Source of the DNA: an uncultured Pseudomonadales bacterium
GTDB taxonomy: Bacteria; Pseudomonadota; Gammaproteobacteria; Pseudomonadales; Azotimanducaceae
Length of the DNA stretch: 64,000 bases
Assembly: GCA_958296165.1 (NCBI GenBank)
Contig: OY282447.1
Location: 3,224,001 to 3,288,000 of the forward strand
Direction of reading: 5' to 3'
In this document: piece by piece, positions 34,990 through 43,538 of the stretch
Layout of the letters: each line of letters starts with the position of its first letter
Position numbering within the stretch: the first letter of the stretch is position 1
The notes under the pieces: generated by a model
What the model saw: the letters and a program-made list of their open reading frames with translations, nothing else
Told to the model about the DNA's origin: nothing
Databases searched by the model: none
Program-made: the position numbers and the translations under genes

Positions 34990-36057
34990 ATGCAGTTCTG
35001 GACTTCCACGGTAGCAGCGCCCACGCGCGCCGCTGCGTTCGCAAAGCAGGCCGAAGCCGAGGGATGGGACGGCATCGGCGTAGTGGATTCGCAGAACCTT
35101 TCCGGCGATCCCTACGTTTATCTGGCACTCGGCGCTACTGCCACCGAAACGCTTGGTCTGCAAACTTCGGTAACCAATCCGGTCACGCGCCATGCGGCTG
35201 TAACGGCAAGCGGCGCGATGTCTGTACAGAGGTTGTGCGGCGGGCGCATGGTGCTGGGCATTGGCCGCGGCGACAGCGCCTTGGCCCACCTCGGCCGGGC
35301 GCCGGCGCGGCTGGCTTGGTTCGAGCGCTATCTAGCCAATCTGCAAGCATATCTGCGCGGCGATGCCATACCGTTCAGCGCTGCTGGCATTAGCGACGAC
35401 GTAGCGCCGCCGGTGGCGAACCTAGGGCTGGCGGACGCGCCTGCATCGAGCAGCATCCATTGGGCGGCGAACGTGGCCAAGGTGCCCGTTGAAGTGGCCG
35501 CCACGGGCGAGCGCGCCATCGGCATCGCCGCACGCCATGCCGATCGCATTCTGTTCGCGCTCGGCGCCATTCCCGAACGGCTTGCGTGGGGCATCGCCAC
35601 TGCGCGCCGCGCCGCTGCCGAGGCGGGGCGAAGCCCCGATGAGCTGCAGTTCGGCGCGTATGTGAACGTCGTCTGCCACGATGATCTGGCTGTCGCCAGA
35701 AAGCTGGCGCAGGCCAGCACGAGCCTATTCGCCCGCTTCTCGGTGATGCACGGCAAGGTCGCCGGGCCGGTCAACGAAAGCCAGGCGAAAGTGCTGCACC
35801 GCATCTACTCCACCTATGACATGAACGCCCACGCCCGCCCCGGCGGCAAACAAACCGCAGCGCTCACCGACGACTTCATGGATAGCTACGCCATCCTCGG
35901 CGGCGCCGAGCAATGCGCAGCGCGGCTTCAAGCGCTCGCCGCGCTTGGCATCGATAAGTTCGCGGTGACCGGGCCAAACTTCACGGCCCGATCGGCGCAA
36001 GCGCAAGAGGCTGCGGGGCGGTTCACGCAGGAGGTCCTGCCAGCTCTGCGGGGCTGA
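34990..36057 (+). CDS. LLM-class flavin-dependent oxidoreductase
   Basis: A 355-residue protein beginning 'MQFWTSTVAAPTRAAAFAKQAEAEGWDGIGVVDSQN', the luciferase-like monooxygenase entry strand. 'LGLQTSVTNPVTRHAAVTAS' and 'RMVLGIGRGDSALAHLG' are the F420/FMN-binding segments. The family uses F420 or FMN; which one applies here cannot be read. It ends 4 bases before the stop of the convergent ankyrin copy 2. An acyl-CoA dehydrogenase and nitronate monooxygenase elsewhere in the window use similar flavin chemistry, but there is no shared operon. Confidence 0.86.
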   Translation: MQFWTSTVAAPTRAAAFAKQAEAEGWDGIGVVDSQNLSGDPYVYLALGATATETLGLQTSVTNPVTRHAAVTASGAMSVQRLCGGRMVLGIGRGDSALAHLGRAPARLAWFERYLANLQAYLRGDAIPFSAAGISDDVAPPVANLGLADAPASSSIHWAANVAKVPVEVAATGERAIGIAARHADRILFALGAIPERLAWGIATARRAAAEAGRSPDELQFGAYVNVVCHDDLAVARKLAQASTSLFARFSVMHGKVAGPVNESQAKVLHRIYSTYDMNAHARPGGKQTAALTDDFMDSYAILGGAEQCAARLQALAALGIDKFAVTGPNFTARSAQAQEAAGRFTQEVLPALRG

Positions 36058-36060
36058 GAG

Positions 36061-37191
36061 CTACGCCTTCTCTTTCAGGTACTTCGCCTCTTTGCGCGCG
36101 ATGGCAAAGGCGTTCTTGCCGCTCTTGTTGGGAATGAACGGATCCGCGCCGGCTTCAAGCAGCGCTTCGGCTGCCGCCACACGCCCTTCGTAAGTGGCGC
36201 GATGCAGCGGCGTGCGGCCTTTCTTGTCCTGGGCGTCGAGATCGGCGCCGTACTTGGCGAGCAAGCGGATGACGTCCGCTTGTGCGATCTCGCCCTCTCC
36301 GCGCTCGCCTGCCGGCGCTGTCTCCGCCACTAGGTGCAGCGGCACGCGGGCCGCCTTGTTGCGAGCGTTTACGTCGGCGCCTTGCTCAAGCAATCGCCGC
36401 ACGCAACGCATGCCGCACGCCCGCGCCGCCCAATGCAGCGGCGTCATGCCGTAATCCTCTTTCGCATTGACGATGGCGGGGTTCGCATCGATGAGCGTTT
36501 GCAGGCGCTCGGCGTCGTTCAAGCCGCACGCGGTGTACACGTCGTAGGGAGCGCCGTCGTCGATGAGAATGTGCGCCACTTCCAATTGGCCGCGACGCAG
36601 GCCGCCGGCGTTCGGCCCGGCATAGGGCGCCACGGCCTGGTGCAGCGAAGTCGTGCCGCGCTCGCCGTTGCCTTTGATGGGCAGGGCGTGATGTGCGCCG
36701 GCGCCGTGCCGAATCAGCAGCTTGGCGACTTCTGGATAGCCGCCCCAAGCCGCCCAGTACATAAGCGAGACGTTGTCTGGCCAGCCCGTGTGGGGCTTCC
36801 GAACGGAGACGCAGGTGGCGTCCATGGCGCCGGATTCGAACACTGCCTGGAGGGTGTCCAAGGAACCCGCCCAGGCAGCCTCGTGCAGCACGTTGTAGCT
36901 GCTTTCGTCGACTTCGAGCGCCACGCCGTTGGCAAGCAATAGCCGCACCGCGGGCCCACAGCCACGCATGCCGATGGCGACCTTGAGCAGGCGCTCGCCA
37001 ATCCGCTCCAGCACATGCGGATGCTCGGCGAGCAGGGCGGCCATGCGCGCATCGTCCGGCTCGCTGTCCCAATGTTTCGGGGCGGGGCCCAGCGCGGCCC
37101 GCACGAAGGCCGCCTCGGCGTCGCTGAGCGCCAGCGCTTCCTCGTTGCGCAGAAACCAGTTGTTCTGAAAGTGGAATAGCGCGGCGTCCAT
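36061..37191 (-). CDS. Ankyrin-repeat protein, copy 2
   Basis: A 376-residue paralogue of the protein at 28789-29916. The N-terminus 'FHFQNNWFLRNEEALALSD', the repeat order and the end 'GADPFIPNKSGKNAFAIARKE' correspond position by position, with differences scattered throughout and no large gaps. The open frame is intact. It starts 8 bases after the GPP34 gene, so the two are co-transcribed. Copy 1 has no GPP34 partner, which suggests copy 1 is the moved duplicate. Function unknown; ankyrin domains mediate protein binding. Confidence 0.85.
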   Translation of the reverse strand: MDAALFHFQNNWFLRNEEALALSDAEAAFVRAALGPAPKHWDSEPDDARMAALLAEHPHVLERIGERLLKVAIGMRGCGPAVRLLLANGVALEVDESSYNVLHEAAWAGSLDTLQAVFESGAMDATCVSVRKPHTGWPDNVSLMYWAAWGGYPEVAKLLIRHGAGAHHALPIKGNGERGTTSLHQAVAPYAGPNAGGLRRGQLEVAHILIDDGAPYDVYTACGLNDAERLQTLIDANPAIVNAKEDYGMTPLHWAARACGMRCVRRLLEQGADVNARNKAARVPLHLVAETAPAGERGEGEIAQADVIRLLAKYGADLDAQDKKGRTPLHRATYEGRVAAAEALLEAGADPFIPNKSGKNAFAIARKEAKYLKEKA

Positions 37192-37198
37192 CCGTCGC

Positions 37199-37924
37199 TC
37201 AACGCAGTTCCTGCGACTGATCGATCATGAATTGCGTGTACGCCTCCGCGTCTTTGTCCAAGTCGGCCACCGCTGCGGTGACTGCGCGTCCGATCAGTTC
37301 CATCTTGCGCACTTGCTGGAAGCGCGGCAGCGCTTGTTCGAGTTCGTCTTCGCTCAATAGCTCGCGGAACAGGCCGCAGGCGTCGGCTAGACAGATGGTT
37401 GCGATGTCGCGGGCGTCTGGGATGTCTTCGCCGAGCAGCACGTCTAGGATGCGCAGCTTCACTTCGCGCTGCGCCGCGCCGTCGACCAGCGGATAGCGGC
37501 GCGTGCCGAATACCCACAGAAAGCGATTGGCGCGGCGTTCCAGGATGCCGCGTTGAACGAGGCGGGCGAGGGCGGCCGTGCGGATGTCTGCTGCCCGTTG
37601 CAGGCCCTGTTCCAGCCAATGGCGGGCGTCGAAGGTGCCTTGTTCGGCGGCGATGTCGGCGAGCATCGGGTCTAGAAGATCGTCTCCAGTGGGCGTGGAA
37701 TCGAGCAGCAGCAGCCGATGCAGGTCTGTATCGATGCGGCTCTCGAGGGCCAAGTCCATGAGCACGCCGCCAGCCAGCGCGTAGCCAACGGATCGATCCG
37801 CAACACCCGCGAATCTGCCGCCGCTGTCGTGCAGCAGCAAGAGCATCACTTCCTCGGCAAAGCGGAGCACGGCGGAGTTCGGTTGCGGCCCAGCTGCAGG
37901 TGGTTGCTCGCCATTCGGCCTCAT
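37199..37924 (-). CDS. GPP34 (GOLPH3-like) family protein
   Basis: About 241 residues from the ATG at 37924. The core 'LRFAEEVMLLLLHDSGGRF', 'VGYALAGGVLMDLALESRIDTD', and 'RLVQRGILERRANRFLWVFGTRRYPL' match the GPP34 fold, which in eukaryotic Golgi proteins binds PI4P. Bacterial homologues exist and their role is unknown; a lipid- or membrane-surface function is plausible. It is followed at once by the ankyrin copy 2 gene. The C-terminal 'MELIGRAVTAAVADLDKD' is also typical. It is unusual in a proteobacterial context, as the bacterial members I know are mainly actinobacterial and myxobacterial. Confidence 0.85.
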   Translation of the reverse strand: MRPNGEQPPAAGPQPNSAVLRFAEEVMLLLLHDSGGRFAGVADRSVGYALAGGVLMDLALESRIDTDLHRLLLLDSTPTGDDLLDPMLADIAAEQGTFDARHWLEQGLQRAADIRTAALARLVQRGILERRANRFLWVFGTRRYPLVDGAAQREVKLRILDVLLGEDIPDARDIATICLADACGLFRELLSEDELEQALPRFQQVRKMELIGRAVTAAVADLDKDAEAYTQFMIDQSQELR

Positions 37925-37953
37925 GGGTGCAGTATAGCCGGGCACGGACGAGC

Positions 37954-39654
37954 TCAGCAGGCTTCAATCCGCTCGATCTCCAGTTGCAGGGTTTCGGCGT
38001 CGCCGTAGTCGTTTGCGCCCAGCCGATAAACGGCGCACACGCGGTCGCTGGCGATGGGTTCCTGATTGAACGCGATGGCGTCCACGATGCGTTCGTCGTG
38101 CTTGAGCACCAGCTTGAGGTGCCGCTCGCCGACCACGCGCCGAGCCACCACGTCGAACTCGCCGTGAAAGCTGGGCTCCTCGAAGCCCTGCCCCCAAGGG
38201 CCGTGGGCGGCGACCAGACGGGCGTTGTCGAGCGTCAAATCGGCGCCGGCGAGCTCGCCGTCGGTGAGCATGATGCCGGCCAAATCGCGTGCGCTGACGC
38301 GACTGGCCACCGCGGCATCGAAAGCGCGTTGGAAGCGCGACAGATGCATGCGGCTAATGCTCAAGCCCGCCGCCATGGCGTGGCCGCCGAACTTGCCGAC
38401 TAGGCCGGGCTGTCGAGCCGCGACTTCCGCGATGGCGTCGCGGATGTGCAATCCCGGTATCGACCGTGCGGAGCCTTTCAGCTCGTTCCGCGCCGAGCCG
38501 GCGTCCGCGAAGGCGATGGCCGGGCGTTGGTATCGTTCGCGCAGGCGGCCAGCGACGATGCCGACGATGCCTTCGTGCCAGTGCGGCTGGTAAACGCACA
38601 GCGCAGTGCTAGTCGATGTTGCGTCGTCTTCCACCAAAGCGGCGGCGTCCGCGTTCATTTCGACTTCGATCTGGCGGCGCGCGACGTTGAGTTCGTCCAA
38701 CACGAGCGCCAGTTTGCGCGCTTCGGCAAGGTCTTCGGCTAGCAAGCACTTGATGCCAATGGCCATGTCCTGCAAACGACCAGCCGCGTTCAGGCGCGGC
38801 CCGATGGAGAAGCCGAGGTCGCCGGCGCTGAGCTTCGTCAAAGCGCGTTTGGCAACTTCCGCCAGCGCCAGAATGCCCGGCCGTGCGCGCCCGGCGCGCA
38901 GGCGTCGCAAGCCTTGATACACCAGGATGCGATTGTTGCGATCCAACGGCACCACGTCGGCGACAGTGCCTACAGCCACTAGATCGAGCCAGTCGGCAAG
39001 GCGTGGCGCAGCGATGCCGTTGCGCTCGAAGTGGCCTCTCTCGCGCAGGGCGGCGCGCAGTGCTCCCATCACGTAATAGGCCACGCCAACTCCAGCCAAG
39101 TGGCGGCTGGGGAAAGTCGAGCCGGGCAGATTGGGGTTCACGATCGCGCATGCCGCCGGCAGCTCGTCGCCGGGCAGATGGTGGTCGGTCACCACAACAT
39201 CCACGCCGGACGCTCGCGCCAGCTCCACGCCCGCCAGGCTCGACACGCCGTTGTCCACGGTGACGATCACATCCGGCTTGCCGCGCAGCGCCACCCGCAC
39301 GAGTTCCGGCGTAAGCCCGTAGCCGAACTCGAAGCGATTCGGCACGAGGAAATCGACGTTGCGGGCATCGACGCCAAACGCCCTGAGCAGGGAAACGCAA
39401 AGGGCCGATGCGGTGGCGCCATCGGCGTCGAAATCGCCGGCGATGAGGATGCGTTCCTCGTTGACGATTGCCGCGGCGAGCCGATCCACTGCCGCTTGGA
39501 TGCCCGGCAGCGTATTCGGGGGCGTCAGTTCGGTGAGGGGCAGCGCCAGATCGGCCGTGCAGTTGATGCCGCGGGCGGCCAGCGCGTCGCGGAGGAAGCC
39601 CGGCAAGGCAGGGTCGAGCGCGGCAGGACGCCTCGGTCGGGTTTCGATGATCAA
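37954..39654 (-). CDS. recJ: Single-stranded-DNA-specific exonuclease RecJ
   Basis: A 566-residue protein from a TTG start. The DHH-family motifs are complete: 'ILIAGDFDADGATASAL' (motif I), 'VIVTVDNGVSS' (motif II), 'VVVTDHHLPGDELP' with the DHH (motif III), and the C-terminal DHHA1 domain 'VGKFGGHAMAAGL'. RecJ degrades 5' single-stranded ends in mismatch and recombination repair. Length fits the usual 550-580. The start codon is uncertain, but the N-terminus 'PRRPAALDPALPGFL' is family-like. A core housekeeping gene, intact, and a useful anchor between two accessory regions. Confidence 0.93.
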   Translation of the reverse strand: MIIETRPRRPAALDPALPGFLRDALAARGINCTADLALPLTELTPPNTLPGIQAAVDRLAAAIVNEERILIAGDFDADGATASALCVSLLRAFGVDARNVDFLVPNRFEFGYGLTPELVRVALRGKPDVIVTVDNGVSSLAGVELARASGVDVVVTDHHLPGDELPAACAIVNPNLPGSTFPSRHLAGVGVAYYVMGALRAALRERGHFERNGIAAPRLADWLDLVAVGTVADVVPLDRNNRILVYQGLRRLRAGRARPGILALAEVAKRALTKLSAGDLGFSIGPRLNAAGRLQDMAIGIKCLLAEDLAEARKLALVLDELNVARRQIEVEMNADAAALVEDDATSTSTALCVYQPHWHEGIVGIVAGRLRERYQRPAIAFADAGSARNELKGSARSIPGLHIRDAIAEVAARQPGLVGKFGGHAMAAGLSISRMHLSRFQRAFDAAVASRVSARDLAGIMLTDGELAGADLTLDNARLVAAHGPWGQGFEEPSFHGEFDVVARRVVGERHLKLVLKHDERIVDAIAFNQEPIASDRVCAVYRLGANDYGDAETLQLEIERIEAC

Positions 39655-39754
39655 CGAGCTAGCCTAGGCTTGAAACGCCCACCTTCGCCGCAGTCGCGCG
39701 CCTTTTCAAGGGCGCCGCGCGAACCAATGCGTCGCGGTGCTACAATCGAGTTCG

Positions 39755-40756
39755 ATGCAAGCCGTCGATCAACAGGTAATCGGCCAAGCGCGGGATTGGC
39801 TGCGCAGCGGCGAATCCTGCTGGCTTGCCACGGTGGTGGCCACATACGGTTCGTCGCCGCGCCCGGTCGGCTCGCTGCTCACCTGCAATCGGAACGGTCA
39901 ACTGACGGGCTCGCTCTCAGGCGGCTGCGTAGAGGACGACTTGCTCGTCAAGCTCACCGCAGGAGAACTGGCGCAGCGAGCGCAGTTCTTCCGCTACGGG
40001 GAAACCGAGGAAGAAGCCGAAGAACTGGGCCTGCCGTGCGGCGGGCATCTAGACATCGTCATCGAACCATTCGCCCCCTCCAGTACGGCCACGGAACACT
40101 TTGATCACTTGGTCGAGCGCCTCGACCAGCGCGCCTGCGTGGAGCGCACCGTGCAGCTGCGCCGTGGCCAGTACGCAAGTCGGAACGTGGATCGCCATGC
40201 CGAACTGCACTACGACCATGCGGACGGCCTGCTGGTGCAAACCTACGGGCCGCAATACCAGCTATTCGTGATCGGCACCAACATGGTGTCGGCCTATGTG
40301 GCCGAGATGGCGCTGGCGCTCGGCTACGACGTGACGGTGTGCGATCCGCGCCAGGATCGGCTGGACGATTTCGCGGTGGCCGGCGTGCGGAAAGTACGCG
40401 ACATGCCGGACGACGCCGTGCGCAGCCACGCCAGCGACGCCTATTCCGCCATCGTCGCCCTCAATCACGACCCACGCATCGACGACATGGGCTTGATGGA
40501 AGCGCTGAAGACGGATGCCTTCTACATCGGCGCGATGGGTTCGAGCCGCACTTCCGCCAAGCGGCGAGAGCGATTGCAGGATCTCGACCTCACCGCCGCC
40601 GAGATCGACCGCCTGCACGCGCCCATCGGGCTGCCCATCGGCAGCAAGACGCCGCCGGAGATCGCGGTGGCCATCGTCGCCGAGATCACCGCCGTGCGGC
40701 AGCGCCGCGATGCGCGGGCGCGAGCGGCCCTAGAGGCCCTCGCCGTCGCTTCCTAG
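39755..40756 (+). CDS. XdhC/CoxI family molybdoenzyme maturation factor
   Basis: A 333-residue protein. The N-terminal XdhC_CoxI domain has 'GSSPRPVGSLLTCNRNGQLTGSLSGGC' (about residues 35-60) and the 'LGLPCGGHLDIVIEP' motif. A Rossmann-like C-domain has 'LFVIGTNMVSAYVAEMAL' and 'FYIGAMGSSRTSAKRRERL'. XdhC binds molybdenum cofactor and inserts the sulfurated form into xanthine-dehydrogenase-type hydroxylases. An in-frame GTG at 39737 is an alternative start. It is followed 5 bases later by the MocA-like gene, so the pair serves cofactor maturation, yet no hydroxylase subunit is in the window. Confidence 0.85.
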   Translation: MQAVDQQVIGQARDWLRSGESCWLATVVATYGSSPRPVGSLLTCNRNGQLTGSLSGGCVEDDLLVKLTAGELAQRAQFFRYGETEEEAEELGLPCGGHLDIVIEPFAPSSTATEHFDHLVERLDQRACVERTVQLRRGQYASRNVDRHAELHYDHADGLLVQTYGPQYQLFVIGTNMVSAYVAEMALALGYDVTVCDPRQDRLDDFAVAGVRKVRDMPDDAVRSHASDAYSAIVALNHDPRIDDMGLMEALKTDAFYIGAMGSSRTSAKRRERLQDLDLTAAEIDRLHAPIGLPIGSKTPPEIAVAIVAEITAVRQRRDARARAALEALAVAS

Positions 40757-40761
40757 ACGCA

Positions 40762-41322
40762 TTGCGTATCGCCGCAATCGTGCTGGCCGCCGGGGCGTCG
40801 CGGCGGTTCGGCAGCGACAAGCGGTTGCATCGCATCGATGGCGTGCCGTTGCTGGCGCGAACGCTCGGCGTCTACCGCAGCGTTTTGGCCGATGTGGCGG
40901 TTGTGATCCGTCCGCAGCAGCCGGATGTTGCTGCGTTGGTGCGGGCGGCCAACTGCCGCGTCGTCGAAGCGACGGACGCGCAGTGCGGCCAATCGCGCTC
41001 CTTGGCGGCTGGCGTACATGCCATGCGGCTGCACGAAGGATTGATAGTGGGCTTGGCGGACATGCCGTTCGTACACGCAGATACGCTCCGCGCACTTGTC
41101 GCGGCCATGGTCGAGAATCCACAGCACATCGTGCAGCCGCGCTATCGCGCACGCCCCGGCAATCCAATCGGCTTCCCGGCTCGGCTGTACGAGGAATTGA
41201 CGCGCATCGAAGGCGACAAGGGAGCGCGGCAGGTGGTCGCCGCCAGCGCGTGCGTGGCGTGGGTGGACGTAGAAGACCCGGGCATCCATCAGGACGTCGA
41301 CACGCCGCCCGACCTCGCTTAA
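40762..41322 (+). CDS. MocA-like molybdenum cofactor nucleotidyltransferase
   Basis: A 186-residue protein from a TTG 5 bases after the xdhC stop. 'IAAIVLAAGASRRFGSDKRL' is the NTP-transferase loop, 'VGLADMPFVHADTLRAL' holds the metal-binding Asp, and 'RPGNPIGFPARLYEELTRIEGDKGA' is the MocA/MobA signature. The enzyme attaches CMP to the molybdopterin cofactor. Its TAA overlaps the stop of the convergent dehydrogenase gene over TTAA. Confidence 0.82.
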   Translation: MRIAAIVLAAGASRRFGSDKRLHRIDGVPLLARTLGVYRSVLADVAVVIRPQQPDVAALVRAANCRVVEATDAQCGQSRSLAAGVHAMRLHEGLIVGLADMPFVHADTLRALVAAMVENPQHIVQPRYRARPGNPIGFPARLYEELTRIEGDKGARQVVAASACVAWVDVEDPGIHQDVDTPPDLA

Positions 41323-42356
41323 GCCCAAGGCGTAACCAGCACCTTGCCGTGCTCGTTCGGCGCGGCAAGGGCGTCGAATGCTGGCCCGACGCCGTCGATG
41401 CCTACCTCGTGGGTGACGATGGCTTCCACAGGCAGCTTGTCGTCCGCAATCAGCGCGAGCGTTTCGGCAAACTCCTCGGCCGTGTAGCCGAGCACGTATT
41501 GCACGTTGAGTTCCTTGTTGACGGCGATCAGCGGGCGCGAGTGATCCATCAGCAGGCAAACGCCCACCACCACGATGCGAGCGCGACGCGGGGCGTTGAG
41601 GAAGATGTCGTCGATCAGCCCAGGCACGCCGACGCACTCGAACACCACCACGTTGTCGCGCTTGGCGATTTCGGGTGTTTGCCAAGGCGAGCGCTCGTTG
41701 GGGTCCACTACGACGTCTGCACCTGCCACAGCAGCCAGCTTGCGCCGTGCCGGGGAGTATTCGGCGGCCACGATGGCAGCCGGGCCGTGCCGCCCGCCGC
41801 GCCGCGCCCGCAGGCTCGCCAATACGGCCAGGCCCACCGGCCCCGTGCCGATCACCAGCACGCTCTCGCCGCCATCGAGCCGCGCCATGTTCACGGCATG
41901 GTGGCCTACCGCCATTGGTTCCGTCAGCGCCGCGTGACGAGCCGGCGTGCCGCTTGGCACGCGCAGGGCCAGCTGCGCCGAAAGCAGCATGTATTCGCCG
42001 AATCCGCCCGGCGCTTCCGGCGAGTAGCCGATGGGCAGGGTAGGGCTTCGGGCCAGCGCCGGTATCGAACACACCAAGTCGCCGGGCTTGGCGGCCAGCG
42101 TGGTATTCGGGCCGCAATCCACGACCTCGGCACAGAACTCGTGGCCGAGCACCACCGGATCGAACGTGGTGAGCTTGAACGCGCCGCCGGCTTCGAGGCT
42201 GGTGGCGACGAACTCCTCGGTGTGCCGCGCCGCATGCAAATCCGAGCCGCAAATGCCGCAGGCGATGGACTTCACCAGCACCTCGCCTTGGCGTGGAGTC
42301 GGGTCGTCCACGCTGTCCACGCGGATCTTGCCGCGTTCCATCAAAGCCGCTTTCAT
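41319..42356 (-). CDS. Zinc-type alcohol dehydrogenase (MDR)
   Basis: About 345 residues from the ATG at 42356, which has an AGGAGGG site. 'KSIACGICGSDLHAARH' is the N-terminal zinc-site region, 'VVLGHEFCAEVVD' has the conserved Glu, and 'VLVIGTGPVGLAVLASLRAR' is the nucleotide-binding loop. The segment between residues 90 and 130 has few cysteines, so the structural zinc site typical of true ADHs may be absent. The start overlaps the NAD kinase stop (ATGA). The natural substrate is unknown; sorbitol or threonine-dehydrogenase-like activity is possible. Confidence 0.84.
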   Translation of the reverse strand: MKAALMERGKIRVDSVDDPTPRQGEVLVKSIACGICGSDLHAARHTEEFVATSLEAGGAFKLTTFDPVVLGHEFCAEVVDCGPNTTLAAKPGDLVCSIPALARSPTLPIGYSPEAPGGFGEYMLLSAQLALRVPSGTPARHAALTEPMAVGHHAVNMARLDGGESVLVIGTGPVGLAVLASLRARRGGRHGPAAIVAAEYSPARRKLAAVAGADVVVDPNERSPWQTPEIAKRDNVVVFECVGVPGLIDDIFLNAPRRARIVVVGVCLLMDHSRPLIAVNKELNVQYVLGYTAEEFAETLALIADDKLPVEAIVTHEVGIDGVGPAFDALAAPNEHGKVLVTPWA

Positions 42357-43255
42357 GTTGGCCCTCCTCTCGATCCGAGTCCTCGTCCGCTGAGCCGCGT
42401 CGCCCAGTCCAATTTGCTGCGGCACGATTCATAAAAGTTGTGGCCCACCGGGAAGGCCAGCCGCAGCACGTGCGGATGCTTGGCGACATGCACTTCGTCG
42501 TTGGCCTGCAACTCCCGATCCACCTGCGAATCGCAGCTCACGCGCGGCGTAGGAGCGTCGCCGATCCGCACCCGCAGGCGCGATTCCCCATGCACCACCA
42601 ACGGCCGCGAGGTGAGCGTGTGCGGGAACATCGGCACCACCACCACCGCGTCTAGGCGCGGATGCATGATCGGCCCGCCGGCCGATAGCGCATAGGCGGT
42701 GGAGCCGGTCGGCGTGGACACGATGAGACCGTCCGAGCGCTGCTCGTAGACGAACTCGTCGTCCACGAACAAGCTGAAGTCCATCATGCGCGACATGCTG
42801 CCGGCATGCACGACCACGTCGTTCAGCGCCGCGGCCGGCGCATCCACCAGGCGTCCTTGCCGATAGATGGCGGCTTCGAGCAGGAAGCGCTCCTCCACCG
42901 TGCATTCGCCGCGCAGCACGGCGCCGAGCTTGTCCGTGATCTGCTCCGGCGAGATGTCGGCCAGAAAGCCCAAGCCGCCGCGGTTGACGCCGAGCACCGG
43001 CACGCGGATGTGCGCCACGTCCCGAGCCACGCCCAGAATGCTGCCGTCGCCGCCGACCACCACCGCCAAGTCCACGCCTTCGGCGAGCCGCTCGCGCGCC
43101 ACGCCGTCGCGCCGCGACAACATCGCCGCGGTGGCGCTGTCGAGCACCGCGTCGACTCCGGCCGCCGCTAGCGTGCGCAGCACGACGGTTAAGGAGTCGA
43201 TGACGTGCGGGCTGCCTTTGCGCCCCACCACGGCGACGCGCTGAAACTGGGACAT
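42353..43255 (-). CDS. nadK: NAD kinase
   Basis: About 300 residues from the ATG at 43255, with a GAGAGGGGG site. 'LAVVVGGDGSILGVAR' is the GGDG catalytic motif (about residues 60-75), 'NRGGLGFLADISPEQI' the substrate segment, and 'SDGLIVSTPTGSTAYALSAGGPIM' the nucleotide-binding loop. The frame is open a further 88 codons upstream, but that stretch translates as a repetitive Ser/Lys/Pro run produced by the purine repeat and is not coding. NAD kinase makes NADP from NAD and ATP. It ends by overlapping the dehydrogenase gene. Confidence 0.93.
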   Translation of the reverse strand: MSQFQRVAVVGRKGSPHVIDSLTVVLRTLAAAGVDAVLDSATAAMLSRRDGVARERLAEGVDLAVVVGGDGSILGVARDVAHIRVPVLGVNRGGLGFLADISPEQITDKLGAVLRGECTVEERFLLEAAIYRQGRLVDAPAAALNDVVVHAGSMSRMMDFSLFVDDEFVYEQRSDGLIVSTPTGSTAYALSAGGPIMHPRLDAVVVVPMFPHTLTSRPLVVHGESRLRVRIGDAPTPRVSCDSQVDRELQANDEVHVAKHPHVLRLAFPVGHNFYESCRSKLDWATRLSGRGLGSRGGPT

Positions 43256-43538
43256 CGGTGTGTACCCCCTCTCCACCACGCAGTATACGCACGGCGACGA
43301 GCGGCACGGGCCTGTGCGCCATCGTGCCGGCCACTTGCCGGATTTCCGCCATGCAGGGCGTTGTCGTCGGCAGTTAACCGGGTTTGGCGCGTGTGTACTT
43401 GGTCTCTTAGAATAGAGCGCTGCCTCGACAGCCGGGCGAGCAGAGGATTTAGGGGCAGAGGATTTAGGAAGAGGAGAGGACTTTGGAGAAGGAGAGGATT
43501 TTGCAGGCTTCCAAGACATTGCACAGGGGGAACATCAC
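43256..43538. other. Divergent gap between NAD kinase and nitronate monooxygenase
   Basis: 283 bases that must contain both promoters. The middle shows nothing recognisable. The end nearer the monooxygenase carries the purine-rich tandem repeat described separately. Confidence 0.4.
43443..43503 (+). repeat. Imperfect purine-rich tandem repeat
   Basis: Four units of GAGGATTTAGG type start at 43443, 43458, 43476 and 43494, with offsets of 15, 18 and 18 bases. The third is GAGGACTTTGG and the fourth GAGGATTTTG. It lies 36-96 bases before the monooxygenase ATG, on the purine strand. All spacings are multiples of three, and one frame on the other strand reads as Ser/Pro/Lys repeats. It might be a variable leader, a decayed coding repeat or slippage-prone DNA. 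Confidence 0.6.
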
